The notes beneath the pieces were generated by a model that worked only from the letters and a program-made list of their open reading frames with translations, made no database searches and was not told where the DNA came from. This document shows, one piece after another, positions 47,616 to 59,731 of a stretch of 64,000 nt of DNA; position 1 is the stretch's first letter, and every line of letters begins with the position of its first letter. The position numbers were made by a program, and so were the translations under genes. Source of the DNA: Ischnura elegans. Its lineage: Eukaryota; Arthropoda; Insecta; Odonata; Coenagrionidae. The stretch lies in contig NC_060251.1 in the NCBI RefSeq assembly GCF_921293095.1, positions 62,389,585 through 62,453,584 on the forward strand, given 5' to 3'.

Positions 47616-48231
47616 CAGGGGTGCAGCCAAGAATTTAGGTTAGGGGGGGTTTTAGGCGCAACTAATACTTTGGAGTGTGGGGTATGGCATACCTTCCAGG
47701 GTAAGAGTGAGTTGCGTGGGCCCTCCTCCAGAAAATTTTAAGATTAATGGTTCAAAATGACTAGTTTTACCTATTTATGAGAGATATTTGATTAATCATA
47801 TGGTTTGGTAATTGGAGGAGGCGACCGACAGCTGAGGTCATTTGCGCCATGAGGGAAGGGTAGATAAGGAAGGGTGGAGGGAAACCTGGCGTCGGCATTA
47901 GCCTGTTCTTAACGAAAGGCGCCAAGGGGACCACGGCTTAACGTCCCATCCGACGGACGGAGTGTTGCGCTTGAAATGTCCTCCACACAACACTCAAGCA
48001 GGGATCGGGCAGTCTCTGAATGTTCTCTGCCGCTGCCGGGATTTGAACCCGGGCCCACCGGGTGGGAAGCCAACACTCTAGCAACCACACCAACCCGATC
48101 CCTATTAATCATATCACTATTCTATAAGTAATACCAATATATTAAGTATAATGGATTAAAATTAGAAATTTCTCTGAGCTCTGGGGGGGGGGGAGGGTTC
48201 ATCCCCCTAAACCCCCCTCGCTGCGCCACTG
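47616..48231 (-). mobile_element. hAT-like MITE, CAGTGGYGCAGC family, copy 3, split by a SINE
   Basis: Inverted relative to the other two copies. Ends CAGGGGTGCAGCC and GCTGCGCCACTG, with flanks GAGCCTAG (47608-47615) and GAACCTAG (48232-48239), 7 of 8 identical. Without the inserted SINE and its duplication it is 303 bp, the same length as copy 1. Confidence 0.9.
47802..48103 (-). mobile_element. Full-length tRNA-derived SINE with 11-bp target duplication
   Basis: 302 bp flanked by perfect ATTAATCATAT (47791-47801 and 48104-48114). On the - strand it starts GGGATCGGGTTGGTGTGG, carries an A-box-like TGGTTGCTAGAG and a perfect B box GGTTCAAATCC, then a body with CGTCCGTCGGATGGGACG, TTGGCGCCTTTCG and GGTTTCCCTCC. 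It has inserted into the hAT MITE above. The 11-bp duplication fits LINE-assisted retroposition. The - strand ORF at 47909-48112 is only a frame in it. Confidence 0.9.
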
Positions 48232-48239
48232 GAACCTAG

Positions 48240-51200
48240 TACTGCCGATCTATAGAGGATATTTAATGTTTTTTAAGTTAAACATCCAGAACTCATTAAA
48301 TTTGCTCCTTAAAAAGGAAGGATCAGATAAGAGAGGAATTTCGAACGGGTAGCGCTTGTGAAGTTTTGTTTTTATATGAAGAAACTATTGGCATACATGC
48401 ATGACGGGCTAGAATAGTTCCTTGCCACTGTGGAAAAAAGAATTCTTCTCAATTGAATTGATGCTTAATTTATACCAATTACCTGATTCCTTTTTTGTCC
48501 CTAGATCTGATTATAATTTTGAACGCTCGAGAAAGCAGTTTGAAGTCTCGTGTGTAATTGCCTCTTTTTGTGCTACGTGAATGGCATAGCTGTACTTTTT
48601 CTACACGTTTCAGTTTACTGTGGGCGTTTCGCTATGGACTGGTCTTTTAAGAAAGCGACGAAAGAAACTGGCATTCATGTACTTGTATAATGATTCCGCC
48701 GCCGGCAAAAAAGGTGTGACAATTATAGTGAAAGCGCGTAAATCGTCGCACCTATTGGTTTCGCTTGTTTATGGTGGTTATGTCCACTAGAGTCTCATTG
48801 AAATGATTATGTTTTCAAAGTTTAATCCGTTGCTATTGATCAACATCTAATCGCGCTATCACTACCGAGCAAGCATCCCCTTATTCTCGAGTACTTTACA
48901 TCACTGTTGATGTAAAATACTCGAGAATTAATGTAGACGGATAATACGAATAGATATACTATTCCTTGGAACTTTTGTTATTTATTTTCTAATTTTACTC
49001 TTGATTCTTGAAATGCAACATTAAATTCATCTTTCTATATTTCGTAACAAGCTGAGATTTTCTTGAATTTTATCTATTGAGTTGTATTACGACTTTTTTT
49101 TCGCAAAGTTTAAATAAACACAACCATGAAAAGTTTTGAAAAATTAAATATGCGTTGCAGTCTTCAAAACGTAAAACCGATTAGCACAAATATTCTCTTG
49201 AGTTACCCGTCCGTCGGAATTGAAATCCTGCTGTTGCACGCAAGGTCAAAATATATGGTGAGTCCTTGTTAGGAAAATAATTGTGATTTTCGTTAATTAA
49301 TATTGCATCTGTTGAAAATTTGTATTAATTTTAGGAAAAATTGAGTTTCACTTTACAAATAAAAAAATAAACTTTCAGTGATATTTTCCCCCGTTGAGAT
49401 GTGGTACAGTAATATAGGCTGAAATTTTACTGCGTCCCAACTAAAACATAAAACGCTGAAATATAAATTCCGCTAACTGGAAGTGAGTAATTCATTTTAA
49501 CTGACGAAATCGATGGTGGTTTGTAGGAATTCTTCAAAAAATTATGTAATTATTCAAAGTATTTCCCAAGGAGTTTTGTGTGAGAAAATAAATTAACCAA
49601 GTAAATTGCTAATATTTTAGCACCACCAAGAGTTTATCCATTATCGTATTATTAGACGCCAGATCCAACATTTCATTTGAAATATTTTTTACAGCAAATG
49701 ATAACATAAATGGGTAAGAAATCATGTCGTTGAAACCTACAAATTTTTTTCTAACCACTTATATTACGCTGTGAAGGGTGCATTTCAGTATGATTCAGAT
49801 TCCTTCGGATAATTTGGAAGGGTACCGAAATGATGAGTCCTGCAGCTCGATTCTGTAAATGTCATACCTGTGCTTCGCGTGGTTCGAACCACAGTGGAGT
49901 TCTCACGCCTCTCACCGTGAAAGACGTTCAAGCGATCCTGTAAGCCTGTGTCGTGAGATGTTTGACGGATTGCGAACGATCACTTCAGTTTCTTATGTTG
50001 GTAGCTGTGCGGACGCGAGGAACGAATCAGAATCTCCGACACAAACTTACTTCAGCGGCCAACTGCAACTTCAGTTACCATAGTCAAACATATACAATGC
50101 CGTGGAATATTCACTCCCAAAGTAAATAATACTTCTTTACTCAATTTTGAGTGAGGTCTTTTCTTTTAAAAGTGCCTATTAATGATAAGTTACGGTTGCT
50201 TAATTAGTTAATAGCTATAAACTGTATATTACCTCTTTTATATGTTGTCAAGTGCTGCGTATCAAAGTCAGTTATCACTTAGCGGGCTCGTAATTGCACA
50301 ATTAGCTCTAATTTCCTCATGATATGGAGCTAATGCTTACGCGGAATGAGAACAAGTGTTATTTTATTATTTAATAATGGTTCACTCTCGTATGTGTTTG
50401 AGCTGTTCTCATCATTTCAGTACATAATTTTAAATGCGCTGTGGTGCGTATACATATATGTCTGATTGTGCAAGCACATGCCACTATTCACGATTTATAC
50501 TGATGAAAATGTTTCTGGCGCGAATACGAGTAGATTATTAACAGTTTCTGCTAGAGGACGAGATGTTTACATGTCTTAGTATTTCTATTATGTCAACAGA
50601 AAAACGAATCATGTTGGTCGTGTTACTGAACGGCAGCAATAATGCATGGAAGAGATGGGATAGATGATCAATGTTTATCTTAACGTACTAAAGTATGCCC
50701 CGGCAAGCCATCTAAACGTCTACGAATTAATCGTGGTGTGAACTCAGTGATCCATCGCCAATCTCGCGTCTCGAAGGGAATGTTGATATCGCGTATCTGC
50801 CGTCGAAGTATGTGCATCTATTGCCTCCGTCGACATTGATGCTCATGCAAAAGTAGCGGAGGTATGTAAAGAGCCTCCATTCTCGTTAATAAAAACAAAT
50901 CGAAGGCTTGAACTTACGAAATAAATATTAAATAAATCTGTTAACATTCAATACCGCACAATACTTTTACCGTTGGTTCTACTCCAAATTATTATGAAAA
51001 TTAAGTTGTCAGTATTTTAATTGTACATTCTAGAAGATGCACAAATATAAGATAATTGTCAAACCCTCAGCGCAAGGTTTAACTTCCCACCAACTTCAAT
51101 CGCAATGAACGCCAATCAATTTAAATAGGACGCGAATGTAAATTTAACTTTATGCATTTCTTTTATTTGTTTTTAATACATATTACTTATGCGAAGTGAC

Positions 51201-51820
51201 AATATGAAATAGCCACCATCGTAATTAATGAATAATGTGCTATTAATTATCAATCACAGCGTAAATTCATAATGAAAAATTAGAGCGCATTGCCGCGACG
51301 AAGCTACCACTGCTACCACGGGCCCTCTTGGGCGTGAATACTTTCACGGACGCGGCTGTGAGAGTGACGTCACTAAAAAGTTTCAGAATCGCTCCAGCGT
51401 CAAAGCCGTGAATACATTGACGAAATCCGCTTGTGACGGCCATATCACATTTACAGAATCGAGCTGCTGATTAATTCAAAATAAATTAAAATTTATACGC
51501 ATTCGCGCCGCGGAAAAGAGGAATATAAAAATGAGGGCAGATTTCTCCGGCGTCCTCACTTCATACGCCTCAATCACTATCGGTTTTCAATTCCACCTTC
51601 ATCCACATCGCTGCGAGGTAATAGTACCTATCCTCTCAGCTTAAGGGCTTGAAAAAAAAAGATTCACCCCTGCCGGTTCAAAAGCCTTCAATAATCATTC
51701 TCGCCATCGTCGCCCGAGATAGAAGCATTTCAATTGCCGGCTCTTTTCAATGGTTTTTACCACGTTCCCTCAAAAATTATCTCCGCCGTGTAATGCCTTA
51801 CAAGTAATGACTGCCGATCT
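48240..51820. other. Non-coding, with one strong hairpin
   Basis: Mostly AT-rich. A GC-richer patch at 51280-51560 includes TGACGTCA (51363-51370) and a TATAAA (51525-51530). The ORF at 49859-50083 has no recognisable domain. Confidence 0.4.
48883..48928. repeat. 21-bp inverted repeat, 4-nt loop
   Basis: Arms 48883-48903 and 48908-48928 (ATTCTCGAGTACTTTACATC and inverse) differ at one position. This is a compact, stable hairpin, possibly a MITE remnant. Confidence 0.85.
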
Positions 51821-53381
51821 GGGGCCGTATTCTGTAACTCCAAACCGATCGGTGCGGCACCGATTCGTCGGGTGCGACGTCACACCGACTCCCGGTAAGA
51901 AGTCGTGCGATTCTGTACGAACCCGGTCGGTGCGGCACCGACGAGAGGACGGGAGATCGTCGGTAGCCGTACCGACAGCAAAGAGGTGTCGGTACGGCCA
52001 CCGACTAGTGGGTTTCATGAATTCCCCGGTGCGCATTGTACGTTTTATTTTGTTTTTACCTCATCACCGAGTAAATAATGAGGTTTTCTCCAATGTTATC
52101 TTTTTCTGCCCCTTCGAATACGCCTCTATAATTCACTGTGTCATCATCTATATTAATTACCTTGACAGAAATATAAGATAATGGTTAATAAAAATGAGGT
52201 TTGCTAACATATAATGACTTTCTCTCATTTATGTTACCGCACTTTCACTCGCTTGTAATAGGCTTTATTTCTCTCTATCATCATTTTTTTGCTCCTTTGA
52301 CATAAAAAAGATATTTTTGATTAAATATGAGTTTTGCCGCAATGTTATCACTTTATATCACTCTGAATAGGCGACTGTTATTTCACTCAATCATCAATTT
52401 GGCGTTTCTCTCGGCATAGAAATAAGATCTTTTTATTTAAGTATGAAGTTTGCCACAACGGTATCAGTTTCTTTCATTTGTAACGGGCAACTATATTTCA
52501 TTTCATCGTCAGCCATTGATTCCCTTGACGATAAAAGAAGATATTTGTTAATAAGTATGAGGTTTACCGCAATATTATCATTTTCTCTCACTTGGAATGC
52601 GCAACTTATACATATGTATTTCACCCAATCACAATTTATTTACTTCCTCGTCATTACACTTCTTTTAATTGCACCCAGCTCCATATTTTTATAACAATTT
52701 CCTAACTTGTTCCTCTAATATTACATTTGCATTTGAATCCTACGTTCACGTTCCATGGTATGCTATTTTCGTCTGCTACGGTGCCAATGGCATAACCTTC
52801 CGTTGATAACATTTATACGGAACTTACTTAATGACAACTATATTACCAAATCGTGAATAAATAGCATTATACGGAACCAATATTTAAAAAAAGAAACTAC
52901 GATCTCAAGGATAGTTTCAATAATTCATTCCAGCAACAACAATCTCCATCACATACAAACTTTATTGTGATGTTGTAATATTGTTTCCTTCGATTCTGTA
53001 GGTACAGCATTACTACCACACATTATATAAGCATTGTCAACAACTTATCCAATATCGTTTATCTTAATCTAGCAATAAGTCGTAATTTCCGCAAATAAAA
53101 AGATTGAGAATGACGACAACAAACTGTGCCAATGAGTCTTCACTTGTTTTTACCCTTCTTTCATTGGTGGAGACACGTCAAACTTCGGATATATTCGGAT
53201 TTTCCCTGTTTGGGAAGGAAGGGGAACCGTACCGACTGGTTTGAAACCGACGACCTTACAGAATCGCTGAAAGTGTCGTCGTCGGTGCGGAATCCGTTGT
53301 CGGTACGGTTTGATGTCCAGTCGGTGGGCTTGAAAGGGAAACCGACCGGTGCGGCACCGACGAAATACAGAATACGGCCCC
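51821..53381. mobile_element. 1.56-kb inverted-repeat transposon, non-autonomous
   Basis: Perfect 16-bp terminal inverted repeats GGGGCCGTATTCTGTA at both ends. Both subterminal zones (to about 52030, and from about 53215) are GC-rich and packed with CGGTGCGGCACCGA palindromes and CGTACCGAC motifs. The interior is AT-rich and contains a minisatellite. ORFs at 51750-52181 and 53126-53392 are frames within the GC-rich ends, and no transposase was recognised. The superfamily is unclear because no target duplication was resolved. Confidence 0.85.
52068..52640. repeat. Minisatellite, five copies of an about 118-bp unit
   Basis: ATGAGGTTT(G/T)CC.CAATGTTATCA-like starts lie at about 52073, 52191, 52323, 52440 and 52554. 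Each is followed by TTCTCTCA-like, then TTTCACTCAATCATC-like sequence. Copies are clearly diverged. Confidence 0.8.
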
Positions 53382-53442
53382 TGTACTGGTAGGAGAAGCG
53401 AGCATGGTATATAGTTCATTGGATCTTACGTATTACTATCAA

Positions 53443-53532
53443 GCTCCAGTGGCGCAATTGGTTAGCGCACGGTACTTATAAGACAGTGTCCGAGCTATGC
53501 CGGGGTTGTGAGTTCGAGCCTCACCTGGAGCA
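53443..53532 (+). tRNA. tRNA-Ile (anticodon UAU), 16-nt intron, second copy
   Basis: This copy appears identical to the one at 47.3 kb apart from one base in the anticodon stem (CGGTA instead of CGGCA, giving a T-G instead of a C-G pair). The anticodon TAT is at 53477-53479 and the intron at 53481-53496. A T-rich stretch follows. Flanking DNA is unrelated beyond a few bases, so this is not a recent segmental copy of a longer block. It begins 62 bp after the right end of the 1.56-kb transposon. Confidence 0.96.
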
Positions 53533-53737
53533 TATTTTTATTATTTGAAGGAATGAAAGGAATTTAATAAAAGGAAGGAACAAAAGGAATTTAATGAGGC
53601 CAAACCCAATTGGGGCATTTCCTAGAGGGTTAAAGGGCATGGGCGGGGTCCCTCCTATTTTTAAGGATATTATATTTAGGTAATATAATGTATACAATTA
53701 TTTTAATCGCATGTTCATTTGAACCTATATGATAGAC

Positions 53738-53961
53738 TGTTTACACGATACATTAACACGTGCAAGTGAATGCCTGTTTGCATGAATGATTTTTGTGGAC
53801 TGGAACGGAACATGTACGAATGCATGAACCACATTAGAACAGGTTCTATTTTCTGTGTATGCATTCGCGCAAGTTAGGTGGTTACACGGTGCATTTTTGT
53901 TTTAATTCACGCGTTCATGTATTTAGACATTAAGTCGTACCGTTTAATGTATCGTGTAACA
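53738..53961. mobile_element. MITE, TGTTTACACGATACATTAA family, complete copy
   Basis: 224 bp with ends TGTTTACACGATACATTAA and TTAATGTATCGTGTAACA, inverted with a one-base gap. The partner copy is at 25260. Confidence 0.8.
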
Positions 53962-56900
53962 TGGCCTTTTATGGCTCGGTTTCCAAAGAATAAGAAAACC
54001 CCACTTCTCTGGACACGGTTTCGCCAAATTTGCATAAGCCTTTTTGTCTTTCTACCGGTTCGCCTATAGATAGATCATAGATAAAAATCCTTATCTCGTA
54101 GAATCACGTAATCAAAGTTATTTCCAAGCTATCGAATCTGCTGACTTCTTAGACAAGAATTTTGCGCTTAATTTCCCACCTAAAAAACAAAAACACTGAA
54201 CCATTACAATATTTTTGTCGGGTTAAATTTATAGAATTGTATTCTGCACTAAGATCTTTAAGTATACTCGTTTATTTAAGAATATAATAAAAATAGCTTT
54301 AATTCTATTGCAAAAACTTTTGTTTGACGCACTATGTCTTCGCAAAAGTTACTGTGTCCATGCCACTCGATAAATAGTTTTCTTTGTCTGATATATAGTC
54401 AAATATATAGCTTTAATGGTATAGCATTGGAATCCATGGAATCATCTGTACCTTTTTCAACGTGAGTGTTGAATGAATTATTATTACTGTAATAATATTG
54501 TAATAAGTTGGCCATTAGCGTAGTGGTAGCATGAATATGCAATTAAAATAATTGAATGCATTATAATAATTTAATATAATACCCTTGAAACCTTACTTCT
54601 TTAACCGATTAATAAAAATACAACTTTTTCGGGAACGACTCAAATATTTTCGCAGGTAATTCGTTCCAGTTCCATATGGTACCATTCAAGAAGGAGAACT
54701 GATTTACATTTGTCGAATGTGATCAACACTTTATCTTGAACTGATGATTATTTTTTCCCACAAATCTTGGCTCTGTAATGTCCTTTTCAAATCCAGCCCA
54801 TGCTTTTTCGTCAATCACTATTTTGTACCACCTACCTAGCCTGCTTCTTTTCCTTCACTACTGTAAATGGCGCTAGACTGCATGGAAAGAGCGTAATATA
54901 CGCGAAATTAAACTAAACGTTGGTGATCTGATCGATACCAGGGGATATATTTTAATAGTATGCGTACATTTACGAAATTACTCCACTGAGTGATGGCTTC
55001 AATGTGATCTGACAGCGTGATGCCTACCAGCCCACTTTATGAACTTAAAGATTTTTATTTTATAAATGGACGCGAAAGGAAGGTGATGGGGAGGGTGGGG
55101 TTTGTCAGTAAGGAAGCAGGAACATTGATTTAAAATATTTATTTTATTACAAAAGGCAACTTAAACGTTACAATTAAAATATAACAGCAGTATAAATAGT
55201 AACATTTGCATGAAAATATCCCATGCATATATGTTTGTAACAAAACTCCCGCAGAATTTGACCATTCACTCGAGATTATTGGAGAACTTGGATTGAATTA
55301 TTCTTTGATTCATGACGAATGTGCGGATTTTACATGGAAAAAATCGATGTTTTCACATCCTGATTCACGGCGTGAATTTTGTTATGTGAGCACAGGGAAA
55401 CCACAAATTTTCTTAAGTATCTTATTTGCGTTTACAAATTTTGAGCCAGTATTTTCAACCCACGGAAGAAGTTACATGTGCAAATGTTGGATTATATTCC
55501 ACTCCACTGGGTGCACGAACCTCTCTCTGTGCGCATGATAACTGTGATCCTTGAAGCTTAGAGTATGTTTTGAACTAATAGAAATTTTGTTTGCTTTGTA
55601 GCATGTGGTATTGGACAGCCCAATAAATAAAAAATTAAAGATCGTCTTCCGTTGTAAAAAACGGGACAACCTTGTGTTCTGAAGTGAAAAATTGTGAGTC
55701 CTGAAGAGAAAAAAGGTACTGATAAAGTGAGCCATTCGTAGAATTATTTTACTCGTGGGATTTGAGTTATAAGCTGGTGGAAGTATAAAAAAGCCATGTA
55801 ATATTCTTTGTTAATTTTATATACCATTCATTATTAAATGCATGTATTATTTTTTCCGATTTGATCGACATGTTTTTCAGTCGTATGCAGTTTTCATTAA
55901 TCGATGTCATTCATATGCATTCCTCTTCGCCTAAATTACTTCATATAGATTATCTTATGCCGTGGAATATTGCGGGGATGAGATAGAATTAGATAACAAT
56001 GGTTGGCGCATGTTAAAACTTGGAAAATAAATACGAATCGATAGCATGCTACATACACAGATAATGTTAAGAAATAGATTAGAACAAATATTAGCATAAA
56101 ATGTGGAACTACTTTTGAGAAAGTGACGCAAAGATGTTAGGTATATATCAGGCATAATGATGACATCCTTTAAAACTTCGGTAATATTCTTGAAAAATTT
56201 CCAAAATTTTTATGTCTGCAAAGAAGACTAAACTGTGTTCCGACATCCGTATGCCCGTAAACTTTCATCGGTGTGCCATCCATCCTACCTTTGAACCATG
56301 GGGATAAGGATCCCTCTCAGGAGATACTTTGTGTATTTTAGGTATAATTTTATCCCTACGTGGCAGATTGTTCTAATGTAAATCTCTTAAATAAAAATAA
56401 TAGTATTCATATGTAGTATCTTGTCATTTGAATGCACTTAGATTTTATCTACACAGTTATCGCTCCCTGAGTTATTTTAGTTTGTGCATGCCATCAATTG
56501 AATCAATTGTTTCTTTATCTTTTCTCAATTGCCATTGAATTTACTTAAACTACCGGTGGGAGAGTAGATTTTCCTCCATTTGAGCAGTTTTTTCAGACGG
56601 TGCATACGCTTACACTTCACACTATTTAACATTTTGAGATGAAGAGATGTCAAACATTTAACAAAAGTCTAGAAGTAGTTAGCTCCTTTGATGGAATTGT
56701 GTTTTCGTTAGAAATTCTTCAATTAAAATGTTTGATATTATTAATTATTGGCCTTTTCATGTTATAACATCACTTTAAAAAATGATGTGGCCTAAAAGTA
56801 TAATATCATATTACGATATATAACATTTTGAACCAATGGTAATTTTTCAGAGCCAATGCGTAAATAATTCGAAGAAAGGTGGTGGTTAATATGCTGAGTC

Positions 56901-58701
56901 TCATATCCTCAAGAAGGAAATTCTGTGACCTTCTTCTTTAATAGAGGGACACCTTCTTATTCATTTGTTGTTTTTAATTACAAGCCCTTGCCGTGTGGGG
57001 AGGGTCTGATGGTTCAAATACCCCTGGAATATACAGGAGATACGTTCTTAAGTGCTTATAGGCTCCCCATAAATAAACATCCTCTACTTTAACCCCGACA
57101 CAATGGTTTCTAGCTTCTTATATTCCCTTAAACATGGTCATAATGACTCTTAAAAAATTGAAAATGTAAGCATTTTAATGATAAGGAAGTAAAAACTCAT
57201 TTCATCGGTAGAATTTGACGTGATGACTCAGGGCACACATGTGCTATAGTGAATTGTGAAAGAAATTATAAATAGTTGAATCAGTTATGGCAAGTATTCA
57301 TAAGAATATGACGTACGTTTTGCATTTGCCATCACAAATTGTGCTAATGACTAGACCTTATTCCTAATACCTAGACAGGAATACTAGTTGTAGCAGGATA
57401 GTCTAACTTTCCACGTGTAATTGTATATCTATCTATTATAATTGGTGTAAAATATCATATGTCGTAATATGATACCCCCTCCGAAATTTTTTCTGGTTGT
57501 AGCCTTGTCTATATTATTAGAAATGGATTCAGTTTTTCTTAAATTTAGCTATCTCAGCCAATAAGCTAATTTGTTTCCGCGGCAACTCTAGCCAGCACTG
57601 CTTCTCTCCACAGTTTTGTACGAATTATCCGTGCCGGATTGGCACTCTATGTTGCACCTGCACTGGAAAGCGACAATGACCTCGAGGATACATATACTAA
57701 AGGTATTCGTGTAGTTAATAGATTTCTCCACGTGACCTCTTTTTAATATCGTGCACTCGTCCGCACTTCTCATATCACGCAAATAGTGCCAAGTGCCTCG
57801 CTTTCTAGCGGTGAACGTATTTTGACCCGTCATATTTTTTGCCTGCTCTCTATCCGTCATTCTGCCATGTCATTCATTCTCCTTTGCACAGGTTCTCCGT
57901 CGTTTCTTCATCTAATTGTTCCAATCATTCTTCGCGGAAGTATTCAAATATTAATTCTCAATGTTTTTCCTTGAGATTTTCATGGAGTCTTCACATCCGT
58001 TTAAAAAAATCGCACGAATCATCATATTTTTTTTTTACTGACGACCCGTTTTAAAATATGTATCACTGTTTTTCTTGGTGAAAAGGTATGGGGCATTGAT
58101 TGTGGGGCACTTCATGTCTTTGTGAGTCATTTTTTCCATCTTTATAGTCTTTTTTCCCACTGGCTCCAGCATATTGTTCCAAAGCAGTATGGAAGCTGAA
58201 ATAGAATAGAAAATAAATTACTAATATTGTTTGCCATTAATTGATGAGCATGCGAATGTAAATTACGTGCAAGTTTTATTACTCTCTGGGTGATTATATT
58301 TAATGCAGACTAGAGTAATAGAAATAATTGCATGATACTTTATTTAAATTTTTATCAGCACTGACCGGTAGGTCAGCCTTAAACAAAAATACGCAAATTT
58401 TGATTTTTAATCTATCCAACTTGCATAATTTTTGCTGTACGAATAGGATTTAATCATTAATTTTCTATAATATATACCAAAAGTTATTACCAGTCGATTA
58501 AAAGGGATTATTGTACACTATTTGAGAAGACAAGCATTTACGCATTGCCTTAAATTTTTTTCAAAGCTCATTTGTTTTAATTGTTTACGAACATTTCATC
58601 TCGCACGTAGTCTGTAAGGTATAAATATTTAAACATATCCTTATATCATAAACTAAAGAGTGTAGGGTACACAGTCCCTTCTTTCAGAATTGGAGGAAGG
58701 T
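53962..58701. other. Non-coding, no gene recognised
   Basis: AT-rich. ORFs at 55206-55538 (+), 55472-55735 (-), 57588-57860 (-) and 57786-58054 (+) have no recognisable domain or splice context. Confidence 0.4.
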
Positions 58702-58959
58702 GAACCAACGGATACGTATGGGGGGCGCAGGGTGCGGGTCCCCCCTTCCGGAGCCGCCTTCATTGCCGAGCAATGCAGAACCACAATTGCACTTTTTCAT
58801 ATCATAAGATGGAATTGTCTTGCATACTAGTATAATCAGTTTAAATATAACTTTCTTAAAATTTGCATGTAACTCGATTATTTTTCATCACGATAAAAGT
58901 GTAGGTAGCTAAAGATATCTTTTGCGCCCCCCCTTGAGTATTTTCTGTATCTGCTACTG
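58702..58959 (-). mobile_element. hAT-like MITE, CAGTGGCGGAT family, copy 4
   Basis: Inverted: the right end on the + strand reads CTGTATCTGCTACTG and contains AGATATCTTTTGCGCCCC. The left end GGATACGTATGGGGGG is decayed beyond GGATAC. Confidence 0.75.
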
Positions 58960-59194
58960 CAACGTACATAAGACCAATCTTTGTTTTGGATGTGACAAAA
59001 TAGATGTGTAGCATATTCATGGACCACACTTTGTTGCATAAAGCCTGAATCACACATTCATTTTTTTAAATCCCTTCCGAGGGACAGCTCGAGCGATCGC
59101 TCCAATGATGGCAGAAAAAAAGTCATTTAACGCGTTCCTTTCCCGCGATGGTTCCAGGGATGAAAGTCTCGTCCCTTTTTCCATGCCTTGGTAG

Positions 59195-59731
59195 CAGTGG
59201 CGTAACTAGAAATATGCCTGGGGGGATGGAATGGCCTGTGGTTGGGCCGGGGGGGAGGGGTGGAGGGGAGGATTAACTGTAAATTTTTGCATTATGACAT
59301 GCCTGGAAATACATTTGACATCATTTTGGCTCTCATAAAGATTTATATTTAAGCCAGTAACTGATACAGAAAAAAGTCAAGTGGGGAGGGGGCGCAAAAG
59401 ATATTTAGAGCTACCTATACTTTTATCGTAATGAAAAATAATTAAGTTATATGCCAAATATAACATTGTTTTATTTAAACTGATTATACGCATGCACAAG
59501 AAAATGCTATCTTTTGATATAAAAATATTACAAAATAAATATAAAATTGCGGGCAGCCCCGCAAGGGGGGGGGGGCGTCCCCTTTCCCCCCACATGCATC
59601 CGCCACTGCTTTAAGCAGATGTAGGTATTAAATGTCAAAACTAGACAATATCTTTAAATATTTTGTAAAATTTCTCTGAGGTTTTGGAGGGGGGGATATA
59701 TCGCCTCATCCCTACTATTATTACGCCACTA
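59195..59731 (+). mobile_element. hAT-like element, CAGTGGCGTAACTAG family, copy 1 (middle level)
   Basis: Ends CAGTGGCGTAACTAG and TTACGCCACTA. Perfect 8-bp target duplication CTTGGTAG at 59187-59194 and 59732-59739. It shares left and right arms with the copy at 60888-61578. Its interior is broken by the element at 59355-59608. Confidence 0.93.
59355..59608 (+). mobile_element. hAT-like MITE, CAGTGGCGGAT family, copy 5 (inner level)
   Basis: 254 bp from CAGTAACTGATAC to GCATCCGCCACTG. Flanks ATTTAAGC (59347-59354) and CTTTAAGC (59609-59616) match at 7 of 8. The uninterrupted target CTTTAAGC occurs once in the host's sister copy at 61447-61454. Confidence 0.9.

Noticed and set aside
51750-52181. 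143-residue ORF
   Set aside because: A frame through the palindrome-rich left end of the inverted-repeat transposon. Its Arg/Ser composition comes from the CGG-rich repeats.
52068-52640. CRISPR-like regular array
   Set aside because: The whole 118-bp unit repeats and is diverged. There are no short identical repeats with unique spacers, and the context is an animal genome.
54519-54550. A-box-like TTAGCGTAGTGGTAGCA
   Set aside because: No matching B box or acceptor stem follows, so no tRNA gene can be drawn.
55206-55538. 110-residue ORF
   Set aside because: No family resemblance, no splice context and AT-rich surroundings. Length is within chance for this window.
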